64,000 nucleotides of DNA from Bacillota bacterium (GTDB lineage: Bacteria > Bacillota > Clostridia > Lachnospirales > Lachnospiraceae). Below are positions 44,595 through 53,634 of the stretch, piece by piece. The stretch is from the NCBI GenBank assembly GCA_023391695.1, contig JAEWAK010000060.1, forward strand, positions 124,001 to 188,000. Reading direction: 5' to 3'. The notes beneath the pieces are model-generated. The model saw only the letters and a program-made list of their open reading frames with translations, searched no databases and had not been told where the DNA came from. The position numbers were made by a program, and so were the translations under genes. How positions within the stretch are numbered: position 1 is the first letter of the stretch; every line of letters begins with the position of its first letter.

Positions 44595-44648
44595 AAAGTT
44601 TTATGCCTGCGTAACCAAAGTGTGTTTGCACACTTTGCGCAAAACTTT
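44595..44648 (+). promoter_or_regulatory. Nested hairpin in the leader of the FAH hydrolase gene
   Basis: An inner perfect 9-bp stem (CAAAGTGTG 44616-44624, CACACTTTG 44629-44637) is extended by TGCG/CGCA and then AAAGTTT/AAACTTT (44595-44601 with 44642-44648), with unpaired bases on the left side only. It ends 37 bases before the gene start. No T run follows, so it is not a terminator. It could bind a regulator or fold in the mRNA. Confidence 0.5.
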
Positions 44649-44685
44649 AGATACGCAAAAATATGCACAGAAATGGAGAAAAAAT

Positions 44686-45567
44686 ATGAAATTACTTACC
44701 TTTCGATATAATAATATTGAAAAAATCGGTATTATGGATTCCTCGGAAAGATATGTTTTACCTTTAGAACAATTTGGGATTCCGTGTCAAACCATGAATG
44801 AGTTAATAAAAAGTGAGGAATATATTAAAATTTTAAAAGGGGCTAATTATGCAGAAGCAAAAGAAAAGATATTATATTCGGATGTAATTAAATGTGCGCC
44901 CATACCTTGCCCAAACCAGGATGTGATATGTCTGGGAATAAATTATATGGAACATGCAAAAGAATCTGCCAAATTTAAAAATGAGAAGTTCGACGGAGAA
45001 AGACCTTATGCAGTTTATTTTAGTAAAAGAGTAAATGAGGCAGTGGGGAGCGGGGTGGGAATTCCTGCCCACACAAACATTACGGATCAATTGGATTATG
45101 AAATTGAACTGGCAGTTGTTCTTTCCAGGGATGCTAAAAATGTTAAGATAGAAAATGCATTCGATTATGTTTTGGGATATACGATTTTGAACGATATCAG
45201 TGCACGTGACATTCAAACACGCCATAAACAGTGGTATTTTGGAAAAAGTCTGGACGGCTCGACACCTATGGGACCCTGGATCGTAACAAAGGATGAGGTG
45301 GAAATACCGCCTAAGCTGCGTATTAGTTCTAAAGTAAATGGAGAATTGAGACAGGACAGCAGCACGGATATGCTTATTTTCCCGATTGATTATGTTATAA
45401 GCGAATTAAGCCAGGGTATGACTCTGAAAGCTGGAACAATTATCTCAATGGGTACGCCGGCAGGCGTCGGAATGGGAATGCAGCCACCGGCATTTTTACA
45501 TATAGGTGATGTGGTTGAATGCCATATTGAAAAAATAGGTACGCTTACTAATACTATTATAGAGTGA
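44686..45567 (+). CDS. Fumarylacetoacetate hydrolase family protein
   Basis: A 293-aa FAH-fold enzyme. The C-terminal catalytic domain carries the metal ligands E139-x-E141 and D170, plus K187 in G-K-S-L-D. Family members cleave C-C bonds of diketo acids or hydrate and decarboxylate related compounds. In sugar loci they include 2,4-diketo-3-deoxy-L-fuconate or rhamnonate hydrolases. The frame is open from an ATG 66 bases earlier, but GGAGAAA and family length point to 44686. It stands alone between terminators, next to the glycan genes. Confidence 0.88.
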   Translation: MKLLTFRYNNIEKIGIMDSSERYVLPLEQFGIPCQTMNELIKSEEYIKILKGANYAEAKEKILYSDVIKCAPIPCPNQDVICLGINYMEHAKESAKFKNEKFDGERPYAVYFSKRVNEAVGSGVGIPAHTNITDQLDYEIELAVVLSRDAKNVKIENAFDYVLGYTILNDISARDIQTRHKQWYFGKSLDGSTPMGPWIVTKDEVEIPPKLRISSKVNGELRQDSSTDMLIFPIDYVISELSQGMTLKAGTIISMGTPAGVGMGMQPPAFLHIGDVVECHIEKIGTLTNTIIE

Positions 45568-45735
45568 TGAATCCGGTAATGCTGATATTGCATGCTATGA
45601 ATAAAGGCATCATAGCCATGAGTTTAAGATTGGCAGGAAATACCTGGGTTTAATAAGCCTGATACAATTCAAATCAGACTAACTGTCTTGTTTTTGCGGA
45701 TTATATAAGATAGGATTATATAAGATACTAAATAG

Positions 45736-45773
45736 AAAAAAGGTGATTGTCGTTGATGAACAATCACTTTTTT
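45736..45773. terminator. Bidirectional terminator-like hairpin
   Basis: Arms 45741-45750 (AGGTGATTGT) and 45760-45767 (ACAATCAC), with A and T runs that extend the stem outward, 170 bases past the FAH stop. The rest of 45568-46090 holds only an 8-bp CCATTCAT/ATGAATGG hairpin (about 45897-45930) and no gene I can support. Confidence 0.6.
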
Positions 45774-46090
45774 GCCGTCTATAACGCACATTTTATTGTC
45801 TTTGTAAATGGATTTGGATGTATCGCAGATTACAGAATCAGTGGCAGTAATAAGATACAATTTAATTCATGTTCAGCCATTAATGTTAATTAACCCATTC
45901 ATCAGGCTTCTAAAATCCGCCCATGAATGGTCCATAATAATATATTTTTTTGGATACTTTTAAAGATGCTATATAGAAATAAACAAAGATATGGTGATGG
46001 GTTTTGGATAAATATTATGCAAAATCCGACAAGTGCTATCAAAAATATGACATTTTCCACAAATTACAACGTTATTTGGGACTTTAGATG

Positions 46091-46119
46091 TTGACATAAT
46101 AAAAACCATAAGATAATCT
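46091..46119 (+). promoter_or_regulatory. Promoter of the sensor kinase operon
   Basis: TTGACA at 46091-46096, a 17-base spacer and TAATCT at 46114-46119, 45 bases before the kinase start. Confidence 0.6.
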
Positions 46120-46163
46120 TTGAGTTAGTTACTTTAATAATTTGGTTCAGAGTAGAAAGGAAT

Positions 46164-47870
46164 ATGAAAATACAAAAAGTGATAAAAAACAGATTAAGAC
46201 TAAAACACCGGATTATGATAGCAATCCTGTGTGTATTAATTCCTGTATCATTGGTTTTTACGGGGATAATAAAAGAAGCCATGAGTCAGATTCAGGGTCA
46301 GGTAGTACAGGCAAACATGAATAGTTTGCAAATATATCATAATACACTGCAAACAGAAGTTGAGATGGCAGAGCAATACTTAAATAATCTGACCTGGGTA
46401 AATGAGGATTTTAAAACATTTTACAGTGCGGGCAATATTTTAGAGGTGGAGAAAGCAAGTCAGGCTATCTTAAGCGGTATCGAGGAAATATTTCAAACGA
46501 ATAAAGATATAACGGCTTTTATTATATATGATCCTGAAAATGATATTTACCGGGCAAAGTATAATCAAATCGTGGCATATGGAAAAATAAAGCAGGGAAT
46601 TGAGCTGGAATTAAAGCAAACATTAAATTCGAAAGAGGATAAACCGATCGGTTGGTTTTTGATGAAATGTTCAGAGCGCTGGTTATTGAGCCGGATTATC
46701 CAAAGAAAAGGTGCATATGCAGTCTGCCTGATTGATCTGACACAGGCAGTAAGAAATGCAAGGCTGATATACGGCATAGATGGAGAAGTGTTTTTCTTTA
46801 AAAAGGGGGAAATTCTTGCAAACAAGGAATGGATGACGGAAAGCGGAATTAAATTGGATTATACGAAAGAAGAGTTTTATTATACGGGGAAAAAAGAGGA
46901 TTATATTGTTGTACAAAAGCAATTAGCCGGATTTAAGGTGGCTCTGGCTCTACCCTCTGAAAGAAATAATGAGAGGGTAAAAATTCTTTATTACAGCCCG
47001 TTTATCTATTTAGGTGCGGCAGTATTTTCCTTAGTCTTTGTTGTCCTGTATTTAAAACACGAATTATTTATACCCATGGATAATCTGGTAATTACAATGC
47101 GCAGGATACAGGGAGGTGACCTGACGGCAAGACCGCTCAAATACAAGGGAATCGAATTTGCCCAGGTACACAGCACCTTTAACAGTATGATGAGTGAGAT
47201 TACATCCCTGCGTATAAAAGGCTATGAACAGCAATTAATGGCGGAAAAAGCCCAGATGGATGCGTTACGCATGCAGATACGCCCCCATTTTTTCTTAAAT
47301 TGCCTGAAAAGTATCTTCGGTCTGGCCCAGGCCGGGAAGACGGAAGAGATCCAAAAAACTGTTTTGTGCCTGTCACCGCATTTAAGATATATATTTGACA
47401 TTAATACGGAGGTGATTACCCTGGAAAAAGAACTGCAAATGTGTGAAAACTATATTTCACTGCAGGTTGCAAGCAGGAGCGGAACACCGACGTGTAATCT
47501 TTCCGTGGATACCAAAGTATTAATGCTTAAGGTGCCTCCGGTCAGCATATTGACATTGGTGGAAAATTGTATAAAGCATGCGATGGCACAGGATGGGTCT
47601 CTTATCGTGCAGATTATTGCAAAAAGCTATGAAATTGACGGCCAAAGATTAGCGGATATCATTGTCAGGGATAATGGACCGGGTTTCCCGGCAGGGGTTT
47701 TGGAGTTATTGAATAATGGGAAGGAGACGGAAAAGAATGGTATTTGTGTGGGATTATGGAATGTTGTAAATCGATTCAAGGTACTGTATGGAGAAGATTT
47801 TGCTATTACATTTTCAAATAATAACGGAGCACAAATTGAAATTATGTTTTTAATGAAGGAAGAAGAGTGA
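46164..47870 (+). CDS. Sensor histidine kinase, YesM/LytS type
   Basis: A 568-aa membrane kinase. Helix 1 (about 18-37) and helix 2 (about 275-297) enclose an extracellular sensing domain of about 235 residues. A HAMP linker and a His_kinase domain follow, with the phosphoacceptor His375 in I-R-P-H-F-F-L-N. The ATPase domain has L-V-E-N-C-I-K-H-A as N box and V-R-D-N-G-P-G-F as G1 box. YesM kinases sense sugars directly or through a binding protein and phosphorylate a YesN-type AraC response regulator, which is the next gene. The most likely output is the sulfatase and ABC genes downstream. Confidence 0.93.
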   Translation: MKIQKVIKNRLRLKHRIMIAILCVLIPVSLVFTGIIKEAMSQIQGQVVQANMNSLQIYHNTLQTEVEMAEQYLNNLTWVNEDFKTFYSAGNILEVEKASQAILSGIEEIFQTNKDITAFIIYDPENDIYRAKYNQIVAYGKIKQGIELELKQTLNSKEDKPIGWFLMKCSERWLLSRIIQRKGAYAVCLIDLTQAVRNARLIYGIDGEVFFFKKGEILANKEWMTESGIKLDYTKEEFYYTGKKEDYIVVQKQLAGFKVALALPSERNNERVKILYYSPFIYLGAAVFSLVFVVLYLKHELFIPMDNLVITMRRIQGGDLTARPLKYKGIEFAQVHSTFNSMMSEITSLRIKGYEQQLMAEKAQMDALRMQIRPHFFLNCLKSIFGLAQAGKTEEIQKTVLCLSPHLRYIFDINTEVITLEKELQMCENYISLQVASRSGTPTCNLSVDTKVLMLKVPPVSILTLVENCIKHAMAQDGSLIVQIIAKSYEIDGQRLADIIVRDNGPGFPAGVLELLNNGKETEKNGICVGLWNVVNRFKVLYGEDFAITFSNNNGAQIEIMFLMKEEE

Positions 47871-47890
47871 TTAAAAATCACTTTTTCATA

Positions 47891-47961
47891 AGTAAAAAAA
47901 GCATTTTCACAAGAGTAAAAGTAAAACATTTTCAAAAGAGTAAAAGTAAAGCTTTTTTACT
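47891..47961 (+). repeat. Tandem 25-bp repeat framed by an inverted repeat
   Basis: Two adjacent 25-base units (47902-47926 and 47927-47951) differ at two positions. They are enclosed by AGTAAAAAAAGC (47891-47902) and GCTTTTTTACT (47951-47961), which pair. The structure lies between the kinase and the regulator and could limit read-through. Confidence 0.75.
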
Positions 47962-48033
47962 CGGAAAGAACCCGCACGGCGGCTTCTTTCATCTGATTTT
48001 GTGCCGCAGTGGGCGGCGGAAGGAGAGGTAAAT

Positions 48034-49626
48034 ATGAAACTCCTGATCGTAGATGACCAGGCTTCTGTTGTTGAGGGATTATTAAAAGGTATCCCTTGGG
48101 ATGAGTTGGGGATGGAAAAAGTATATACCGCATTAAATGCTCTTGAAGCACGTAATATTCTGAATAAGGAAACCATAGATATAATGCTGTGTGATATTGA
48201 AATGCCTGTGGAAAGCGGATTGCAGCTTTATGAATGGATGAATAAGAAAGGTTTTTCAGCCTATTGCATTTTCCTTACCAGTCATGCTGAATTTGAATAT
48301 GCGCAGGAAGCGGTAAAACTGGGGGCTTTTGATTATATTTTACAGCCGGCGTCCTATGAGGAAATTTATCAGACGGTAAAAAAGGCAGTCAAGGTAATCC
48401 ATGTGAAAGTCTATAAGGATAAACTGTACAATAAGGGAAAAGTTTTCAGGCAGCAGGAAAAATCCATAGCGGGCAACACTATCCGTAACTGGTTAAGGAG
48501 TGCGGGTAATAATAAGGACATGCATACGCTTGCTGAACTGGAGGTTTTGCCGTGTCTTGGCGAACCCGGATACTTAATGCTGATCCATATTGTGAAATGG
48601 AGCACTCTTTCGGAGAAATGGGAAAACACATTGCTGGAAATTTCATTGGAAAACATTGTGAGTGAGATTTTTGCCCCGAATAATCAGCTGACAGGTTTGG
48701 CATTTATCGAAGAGAACACTTTTGCAATGTTATTACAGGGGCGTGATAAGGAAGAAATCTTAAGGGAAAGTCTTATCAGACAGCTCCAGTATCTGAACAG
48801 CGTTTGTGAACAGTATTTTAAATGCAGTATCGCCTGTTATTTTAACGGTCCCTTTCTTTTGGAGAATTCGTTGGAAATTTGGCCCGGTTTGATAGCACAC
48901 AGAGATAATAATGTACTTCTTAAAAGCGGTGTATTCCCTATGGGACCACTTGAACAAAAGAGTAACCATATGTTTCGAATCCCGCAAATAAAACACTGGC
49001 ACGAACTTATGAAGGAAGGCTTTGCATATACGGTGGAGCAGCAGGCCCTGGGGCTTTTGGATGAGATGTGTGAGAACGGTACGATTAACCGGATTACCTT
49101 ACGGTATTTTTATCAGGATTTTATGCAGATGTTATATAATTCAATGGACGGGAACCAGCGTATGCTAAATGATATGTTTGGTACGGCGGAAGGGCTTGAG
49201 CTATACAAAAACGGCATGAATTCTGCCCCGCAGATGAAACAGCTTATCAGTTTTGTTATAAAACATTTCCGGGTTATTGATAATCAGGAGGATCCGAAGG
49301 CATTGGTACGGCGGGTGATTGAGTATATCGACCAGAATCTTGAGGATGATATCAGGCGGGATGAACTGGCTTCACACATACACCTGAATCCGGACTATCT
49401 ATCACGGATTTTTAAGAAAGAAACCGGTGTGAACATAAAAGAATATATCACAGAACAGAAAATGCGTGCTGCCCGGGGATTCTTACGTACGACCGGTTTA
49501 CCCGTCAGCTATATCGCGGCTAAAATGGGGTATTGCAATTTCAGCCACTTTTCTTTTACGTATAAGAAAGTGATGGGCAGAACGCCCCAGGAAGAACGTT
49601 CCGGTATAACGGAAAAAGAAAATTAA
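48034..49626 (+). CDS. Response regulator with AraC-type output, YesN-like
   Basis: A 530-aa regulator. The receiver domain (1-120) has acidic D7/D8 and phosphoacceptor D54 in M-L-C-D-I-E-M-P. A middle region of about 300 residues follows, then the AraC double helix-turn-helix (about 430-525; H-L-N-P-D-Y-L-S-R-I-F-K-K and I-A-A-K-M-G-Y-C-N-F-S-H-F). The reading frame opens 33 bases earlier, but GGAGAGGT precedes the ATG at 48034. It is the partner of the upstream kinase and probably activates the sulfatase/ABC cluster. Confidence 0.93.
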   Translation: MKLLIVDDQASVVEGLLKGIPWDELGMEKVYTALNALEARNILNKETIDIMLCDIEMPVESGLQLYEWMNKKGFSAYCIFLTSHAEFEYAQEAVKLGAFDYILQPASYEEIYQTVKKAVKVIHVKVYKDKLYNKGKVFRQQEKSIAGNTIRNWLRSAGNNKDMHTLAELEVLPCLGEPGYLMLIHIVKWSTLSEKWENTLLEISLENIVSEIFAPNNQLTGLAFIEENTFAMLLQGRDKEEILRESLIRQLQYLNSVCEQYFKCSIACYFNGPFLLENSLEIWPGLIAHRDNNVLLKSGVFPMGPLEQKSNHMFRIPQIKHWHELMKEGFAYTVEQQALGLLDEMCENGTINRITLRYFYQDFMQMLYNSMDGNQRMLNDMFGTAEGLELYKNGMNSAPQMKQLISFVIKHFRVIDNQEDPKALVRRVIEYIDQNLEDDIRRDELASHIHLNPDYLSRIFKKETGVNIKEYITEQKMRAARGFLRTTGLPVSYIAAKMGYCNFSHFSFTYKKVMGRTPQEERSGITEKEN

Positions 49627-49635
49627 GATATTAAC

Positions 49636-49666
49636 AAAACAGACAGCAGAGATGTTGTCTGTTTTT
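49636..49666 (+). terminator. Terminator after the response regulator
   Basis: Ten-base arms (AAAACAGACA 49636-49645, TGTCTGTTTT 49656-49665), then T. The same hairpin with its flank recurs after the first sulfatase (51612-51667). Confidence 0.85.
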
Positions 49667-49864
49667 AATTTGTTTGTATACATTTGTACACTTCATTTTT
49701 AACATATAATTTAATTGTCCCCGGTTTTTAAGTATAAATTAGAAAATCAGAGTTGCAATAACAGTTTTTTTACAGAAGAGTCGGAAACACGATAATTCAG
49801 TACGGAATTATTACAGTTATGTTGGAGCTATATTTATATAATTAAGACTAGGTATATAGCAATA

Positions 49865-49967
49865 GCATTGCCAGGAGACAAAGGAGGCGGCTGCGGCAAT
49901 GCCTGAAGAAATAGAAAAAAAGGAGATTTATCAAATAAGCGGCTTTTGGAGAAAAGGAGCAGTATGA
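49865..49967 (+). promoter_or_regulatory. Leader hairpin and 22-codon upstream ORF before the first sulfatase
   Basis: A perfect 8-bp stem, GCATTGCC (49865-49872) with GGCAATGC (49895-49902), holds an AGGAGG in its loop (49882-49887) and the ATG of a 22-codon ORF in its 3' arm (49899). That ORF ends with TGA at 49965-49967, overlapping the candidate sulfatase starts. This arrangement fits translational coupling or regulation by a leader peptide. Function is inference. The remainder of 49667-49864 has no other feature. Confidence 0.45.
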
Positions 49968-51469
49968 TGAATAAAAAAGATATACTTATATTCTTAAGTG
50001 ACCAGCACGCAGGCCTCTGTACGGGATATGCCAAAGACAACGTGATACGTACTCCGAATCTGGACAGGATTGCAGCACAGGGCACAGTTTTTGAAGAGGC
50101 ATATACTTCCTGTCCGTTATGTGTTCCTGCAAGGATGTCGATGCTGTCAGGCCAGCTGCCAACGAAAACGGGGGTTCTTGATAATGCCGGTTCTATTTCC
50201 TCGGATCAGGCTACCTTCCTCCACTCTCTAGGGGCTGAAGGATATGAAACAGTTTTGTGCGGAAGGATGCATTTTGAGGGGCCGGACCAGCGGCATGGGT
50301 TTACGAAAAGAATTTTTGGCGATATTACTCCGATCTATACCGGGGAGAGAAGTGCATTCAGGGAGATGAAGCACTTTGGACTTACTTTGACAGAAGTAGG
50401 CTGCCTGGAGATCATTGGAGGAGGAAATTCACCTACACTGGAATATGACCGGCATGTCATCCGGACAGCTTTGGAATATCTCGGTAAAGATCACGAAAAG
50501 CCTCAGTGCATAGTCATTGGTACCTATGCACCTCATTTTCCCTATGTTGCTCCCATTGAGCTATATCAATATTACCTGGATAAAGTAGAATATCCCCTGA
50601 CTTTAAGCAAAGGCTGTAATCACGAACATCCAATTCTGAAAGAAAAACTGAGGGATATATCAAAGGACACGGTTATAAAGGCAAGAGCTGCTTACTGGGG
50701 AATGATAGAGTTCATGGACAGGAATATAGGATTTGTATACGATGCATGGAATGATTATTTAAAGAGGAACAAGAAGGAAGGTGTATTCCTTTATCTTTCA
50801 GATCACGGGGATCAGGTTGGGGAAAGGGGACTCTATGGTAAAAAGACTTTTTTTGAAATGTCAGCCCATATCCCTATGGTATTTCAGGGCAGCGGTATTC
50901 AGGCAGGCGCGAAGATTAAAAATCCTTGCAGCATCATGGATGTGGGACCAACTCTTTGTGAACTGGCAGGTGCAGAACAACTTCCTGAACAGGACGGAAA
51001 AAGTCTGATTCCACAGCTGGAAAGTGGTGCAGAAGAAGAGCGGTATGTCCTTAGCGAAATTTTGGAAGGGTCAGTTAACCAACAAAGAGTGCCGGGGAGG
51101 ATGGTACGAAAGGGCAAGTGGAAATATATTACTTATGCCGGGTACGAAGATTCCGACCTGCTTTTTGATCTGGAAAAAGATCCGCATGAATTGGAAAATC
51201 TTATTGATGAACAGCCTGTGACAGCAAAAGAGATGAAAGAAATCGCCAATAAAAATTGGGATACGGAAGAAATAATAAACAGGTATGCAGTCAGGGAGAA
51301 GAATCTACAGATTCAGGCCCGATGGATTAAGAATACACAGCCTGACCAAAGTGAGCGGTGGATAACCACACCGGAAGCTTTGGAACAGCCGGAAATTTTC
51401 TATAAGTCCGGTATAGAGCTGCCGGAGCATATAAAAAACAGAATAAAAAAAATACTGGAGAGTGTTTGA
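49967..51469 (+). CDS. Cys-type sulfatase, cytoplasmic
   Basis: A 500-aa alkaline-phosphatase-fold sulfatase. The motif C52-V-P-A-R-M-S-M-L-S-G is the substrate of formylglycine-generating enzymes. S-D-Q-H supplies calcium ligands near the start and Y-L-S-D-H-G-D-Q a further metal site. No signal peptide, so it acts on intracellular sulfated sugars. ATGs lie at 49964 and 49967; the second has seven bases from AGGAG, so I use it. It resembles the fifth sulfatase (61801) closely at the N-terminus, so the two are paralogues. Confidence 0.9.
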   Translation: MNKKDILIFLSDQHAGLCTGYAKDNVIRTPNLDRIAAQGTVFEEAYTSCPLCVPARMSMLSGQLPTKTGVLDNAGSISSDQATFLHSLGAEGYETVLCGRMHFEGPDQRHGFTKRIFGDITPIYTGERSAFREMKHFGLTLTEVGCLEIIGGGNSPTLEYDRHVIRTALEYLGKDHEKPQCIVIGTYAPHFPYVAPIELYQYYLDKVEYPLTLSKGCNHEHPILKEKLRDISKDTVIKARAAYWGMIEFMDRNIGFVYDAWNDYLKRNKKEGVFLYLSDHGDQVGERGLYGKKTFFEMSAHIPMVFQGSGIQAGAKIKNPCSIMDVGPTLCELAGAEQLPEQDGKSLIPQLESGAEEERYVLSEILEGSVNQQRVPGRMVRKGKWKYITYAGYEDSDLLFDLEKDPHELENLIDEQPVTAKEMKEIANKNWDTEEIINRYAVREKNLQIQARWIKNTQPDQSERWITTPEALEQPEIFYKSGIELPEHIKNRIKKILESV

Positions 51470-51611
51470 AAAATGCTTGTGCCAAACTGAAAGCTCTGCT
51501 TTGTGGGAGGCAGGAAATGATTTTGAGTGCGTAGCGGGTAACGGCAGGGAGCCGAAAGGTATACATATGGGGTAAATTATTTTGTGTTTACGATTAATGC
51601 TATACTTAGTA

Positions 51612-51667
51612 AAAGAAAATTAAGAAATTAAAAGGCAGGCAGCAGTGATTATGTTGTCTGTTTTTTA
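51612..51667 (+). terminator. Terminator in a duplicated block after the first sulfatase
   Basis: CAGGCA (51636-51641) pairs with TGTCTG (51655-51660), followed by six T. The block from 51612 closely matches 49615-49666 at the end of the response regulator gene. The surrounding stretch 51470-51794 has no other gene. Confidence 0.75.
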
Positions 51668-51794
51668 TTATACGAAAATTTTATTATACTTAAGGGGCAT
51701 AGTCTAATTTACGATAAAAGAAACCGGAATTATGACAGACTGATACTCCTGTATCTTTTAAAATAAAATAAAACTTACTATACGGAGGAGAACG

Positions 51795-53411
51795 ATGAAC
51801 AAACGACCGCATATTATAATCTTCAATCCGGATCAAATGCAGAATGCCGCATTGGCACATATGGGAGAGAATCCGGCAGCCAAAACTCCTTTTTTGGATG
51901 AATTTGCCGCAAAAGAGGCAGTTTCTTACCGGAATGCATTCTGCCAGAATCCCGTGTGTGTACCCAGCAGATGCAGTTTTCTGACAGGATTATATCCTCA
52001 TGTGCATGGCCATCGTACCATGAATCATATGCTCCATGCCCACGAAAGCAGTATATTAAAAGAATTAAAAGAGGACGGATATTATGTATGGATGAATGCC
52101 CGGAATGATTTTCTGCCGGGACAGGAGGAAGGAGCTTTTGAAGCACATGCAAATGAAATTTTTTACGGTGGAGATGTTCTGCCTGCACCCGGTCCGGTGA
52201 ATCCGGGAATGCGTGGTGAGCCGGGCGGAAAATACTATTATTCCCATTATCAGGGATGTCTTAAAACCGATGAGAATGGGATACGTTACGGCAGTGATGA
52301 TGAAATCGTGGATGCGGCAATTCACCGCGCGCTTAATCCCATTGATGAACGGCCTCTCTGCCTGTTTTTAGGCCTGGTAAACCCACATCCGGAGTATGGA
52401 GTGGAGGAGCCTTATTTTTCTGCCATTGACAGGACAAAACTTTCTCTAAGAATTAAGGAACGCTGTCCGGGTTCCTTTGAACCCAGAATTGAAACGATGA
52501 TCAGGGAAAACCAGGGAATGGACGGATTTACGGAAGAAGACTGGGATGAATTACGTGCCTGCTATTTAGGAATGTGCCTGAAGGTGGATGATATGTTCCG
52601 CCGGTTATGCGATGGGCTGAAAACAGCGGGGATCTATGATGACTGTGCTATTTTCTTTTTCAGTGATCATGGGGATTACCAGGGACAGTTTGGTCTTACG
52701 GAAAAAAATCAAAATACCTTTTATGATAATCTTACACGGGTTCCGTTTTTAATTAAACCTCCGAAAGGTTATGAGATAGATCCGGGAATCAGCGACAGTA
52801 TTGTTGAACTTGTGGATTTCTATGGAACAGCCATGGAATTTGCCGGAGTGAAACCGGACCATACTCATTTTGGAATCAGTCTGAGAGGTAATATGGCAGA
52901 CCGCAGCCTGGCTGTCCGTGAATATGCCTGTTGTGAAGGAGGACGCCTTGCCGGTGAAATACATTGTGATGAAAGCCATGTTGACGGAGAAGCGGGAGTC
53001 AATCCCCGTAATACATACTGGCCTCGTATAAAGGCGGAAGAGGACGATAGGGCCCATACGAAAGCAACTATGCTTCGCACAAAGAAGTATAAATATATAC
53101 GCCGGTTATATGAACCGGATCAGTTGTTTGATATGCAGAACGATCCGGGTGAGACACATGATCTTGCAGATAACGGGGCATATCAGGGCATAGTATCGGA
53201 AATGCGGCTGAAAATGCTGGACTGGTACCAGTCTACCTGTGATATTGTACCATTTACCTATGATGACCGTTTTAATTATGAAATGACATGGAACAGGGTA
53301 AAAAATATATGTCCTCCCGGCCGGATGGAGGAGATACAGGCTCTGATACGAGACGGCAAAATGTCGATGTTTGAAATTATCCGGTATTGTTCCGGCCTGC
53401 AGTCAAAATAA
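51795..53411 (+). CDS. Cys-type sulfatase, cytoplasmic
   Basis: A 538-aa sulfatase with the classical signature C55-V-P-S-R-C-S-F-L-T-G and a late F-F-S-D-H-G-D metal site. No signal peptide (starts M-N-K-R-P-H-I-I-I-F). GGAGGAG stands before the ATG. The N-terminal sequence N-P-D-Q differs from the S-D-Q-H of the neighbours, so it likely handles a different sulfate position. It lies between the first sulfatase and the ABC operon. Confidence 0.92.
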   Translation: MNKRPHIIIFNPDQMQNAALAHMGENPAAKTPFLDEFAAKEAVSYRNAFCQNPVCVPSRCSFLTGLYPHVHGHRTMNHMLHAHESSILKELKEDGYYVWMNARNDFLPGQEEGAFEAHANEIFYGGDVLPAPGPVNPGMRGEPGGKYYYSHYQGCLKTDENGIRYGSDDEIVDAAIHRALNPIDERPLCLFLGLVNPHPEYGVEEPYFSAIDRTKLSLRIKERCPGSFEPRIETMIRENQGMDGFTEEDWDELRACYLGMCLKVDDMFRRLCDGLKTAGIYDDCAIFFFSDHGDYQGQFGLTEKNQNTFYDNLTRVPFLIKPPKGYEIDPGISDSIVELVDFYGTAMEFAGVKPDHTHFGISLRGNMADRSLAVREYACCEGGRLAGEIHCDESHVDGEAGVNPRNTYWPRIKAEEDDRAHTKATMLRTKKYKYIRRLYEPDQLFDMQNDPGETHDLADNGAYQGIVSEMRLKMLDWYQSTCDIVPFTYDDRFNYEMTWNRVKNICPPGRMEEIQALIRDGKMSMFEIIRYCSGLQSK

Positions 53412-53634
53412 AACATTTTCAGATCATATGGCCGGTTAAAAAGTCGAAAAAATGATAAAATATTAATTTTTTTGATAAGGATCCGGATGTGCGAAAACAG
53501 ATGGTCGGAAATATGATAGCTGACATCTTGAATTTTATAGTGAAGAACGGAGAAATTTTTTATAATTTCTGTAAGACGATTCAGTTTGCTTTACTTATCG
53601 TTTGGAATTCAATCTGAAGAAAGGAGAAAATAAC

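Noticed and set aside
45669..45860. 63-codon minus-strand ORF downstream of the FAH gene
   Set aside because: It spans the bidirectional terminator hairpin and has no ribosome binding site or family resemblance.
47902..47951. CRISPR-like array
   Set aside because: There are only two directly adjacent units without spacers and no cas genes; it is a simple tandem duplication.
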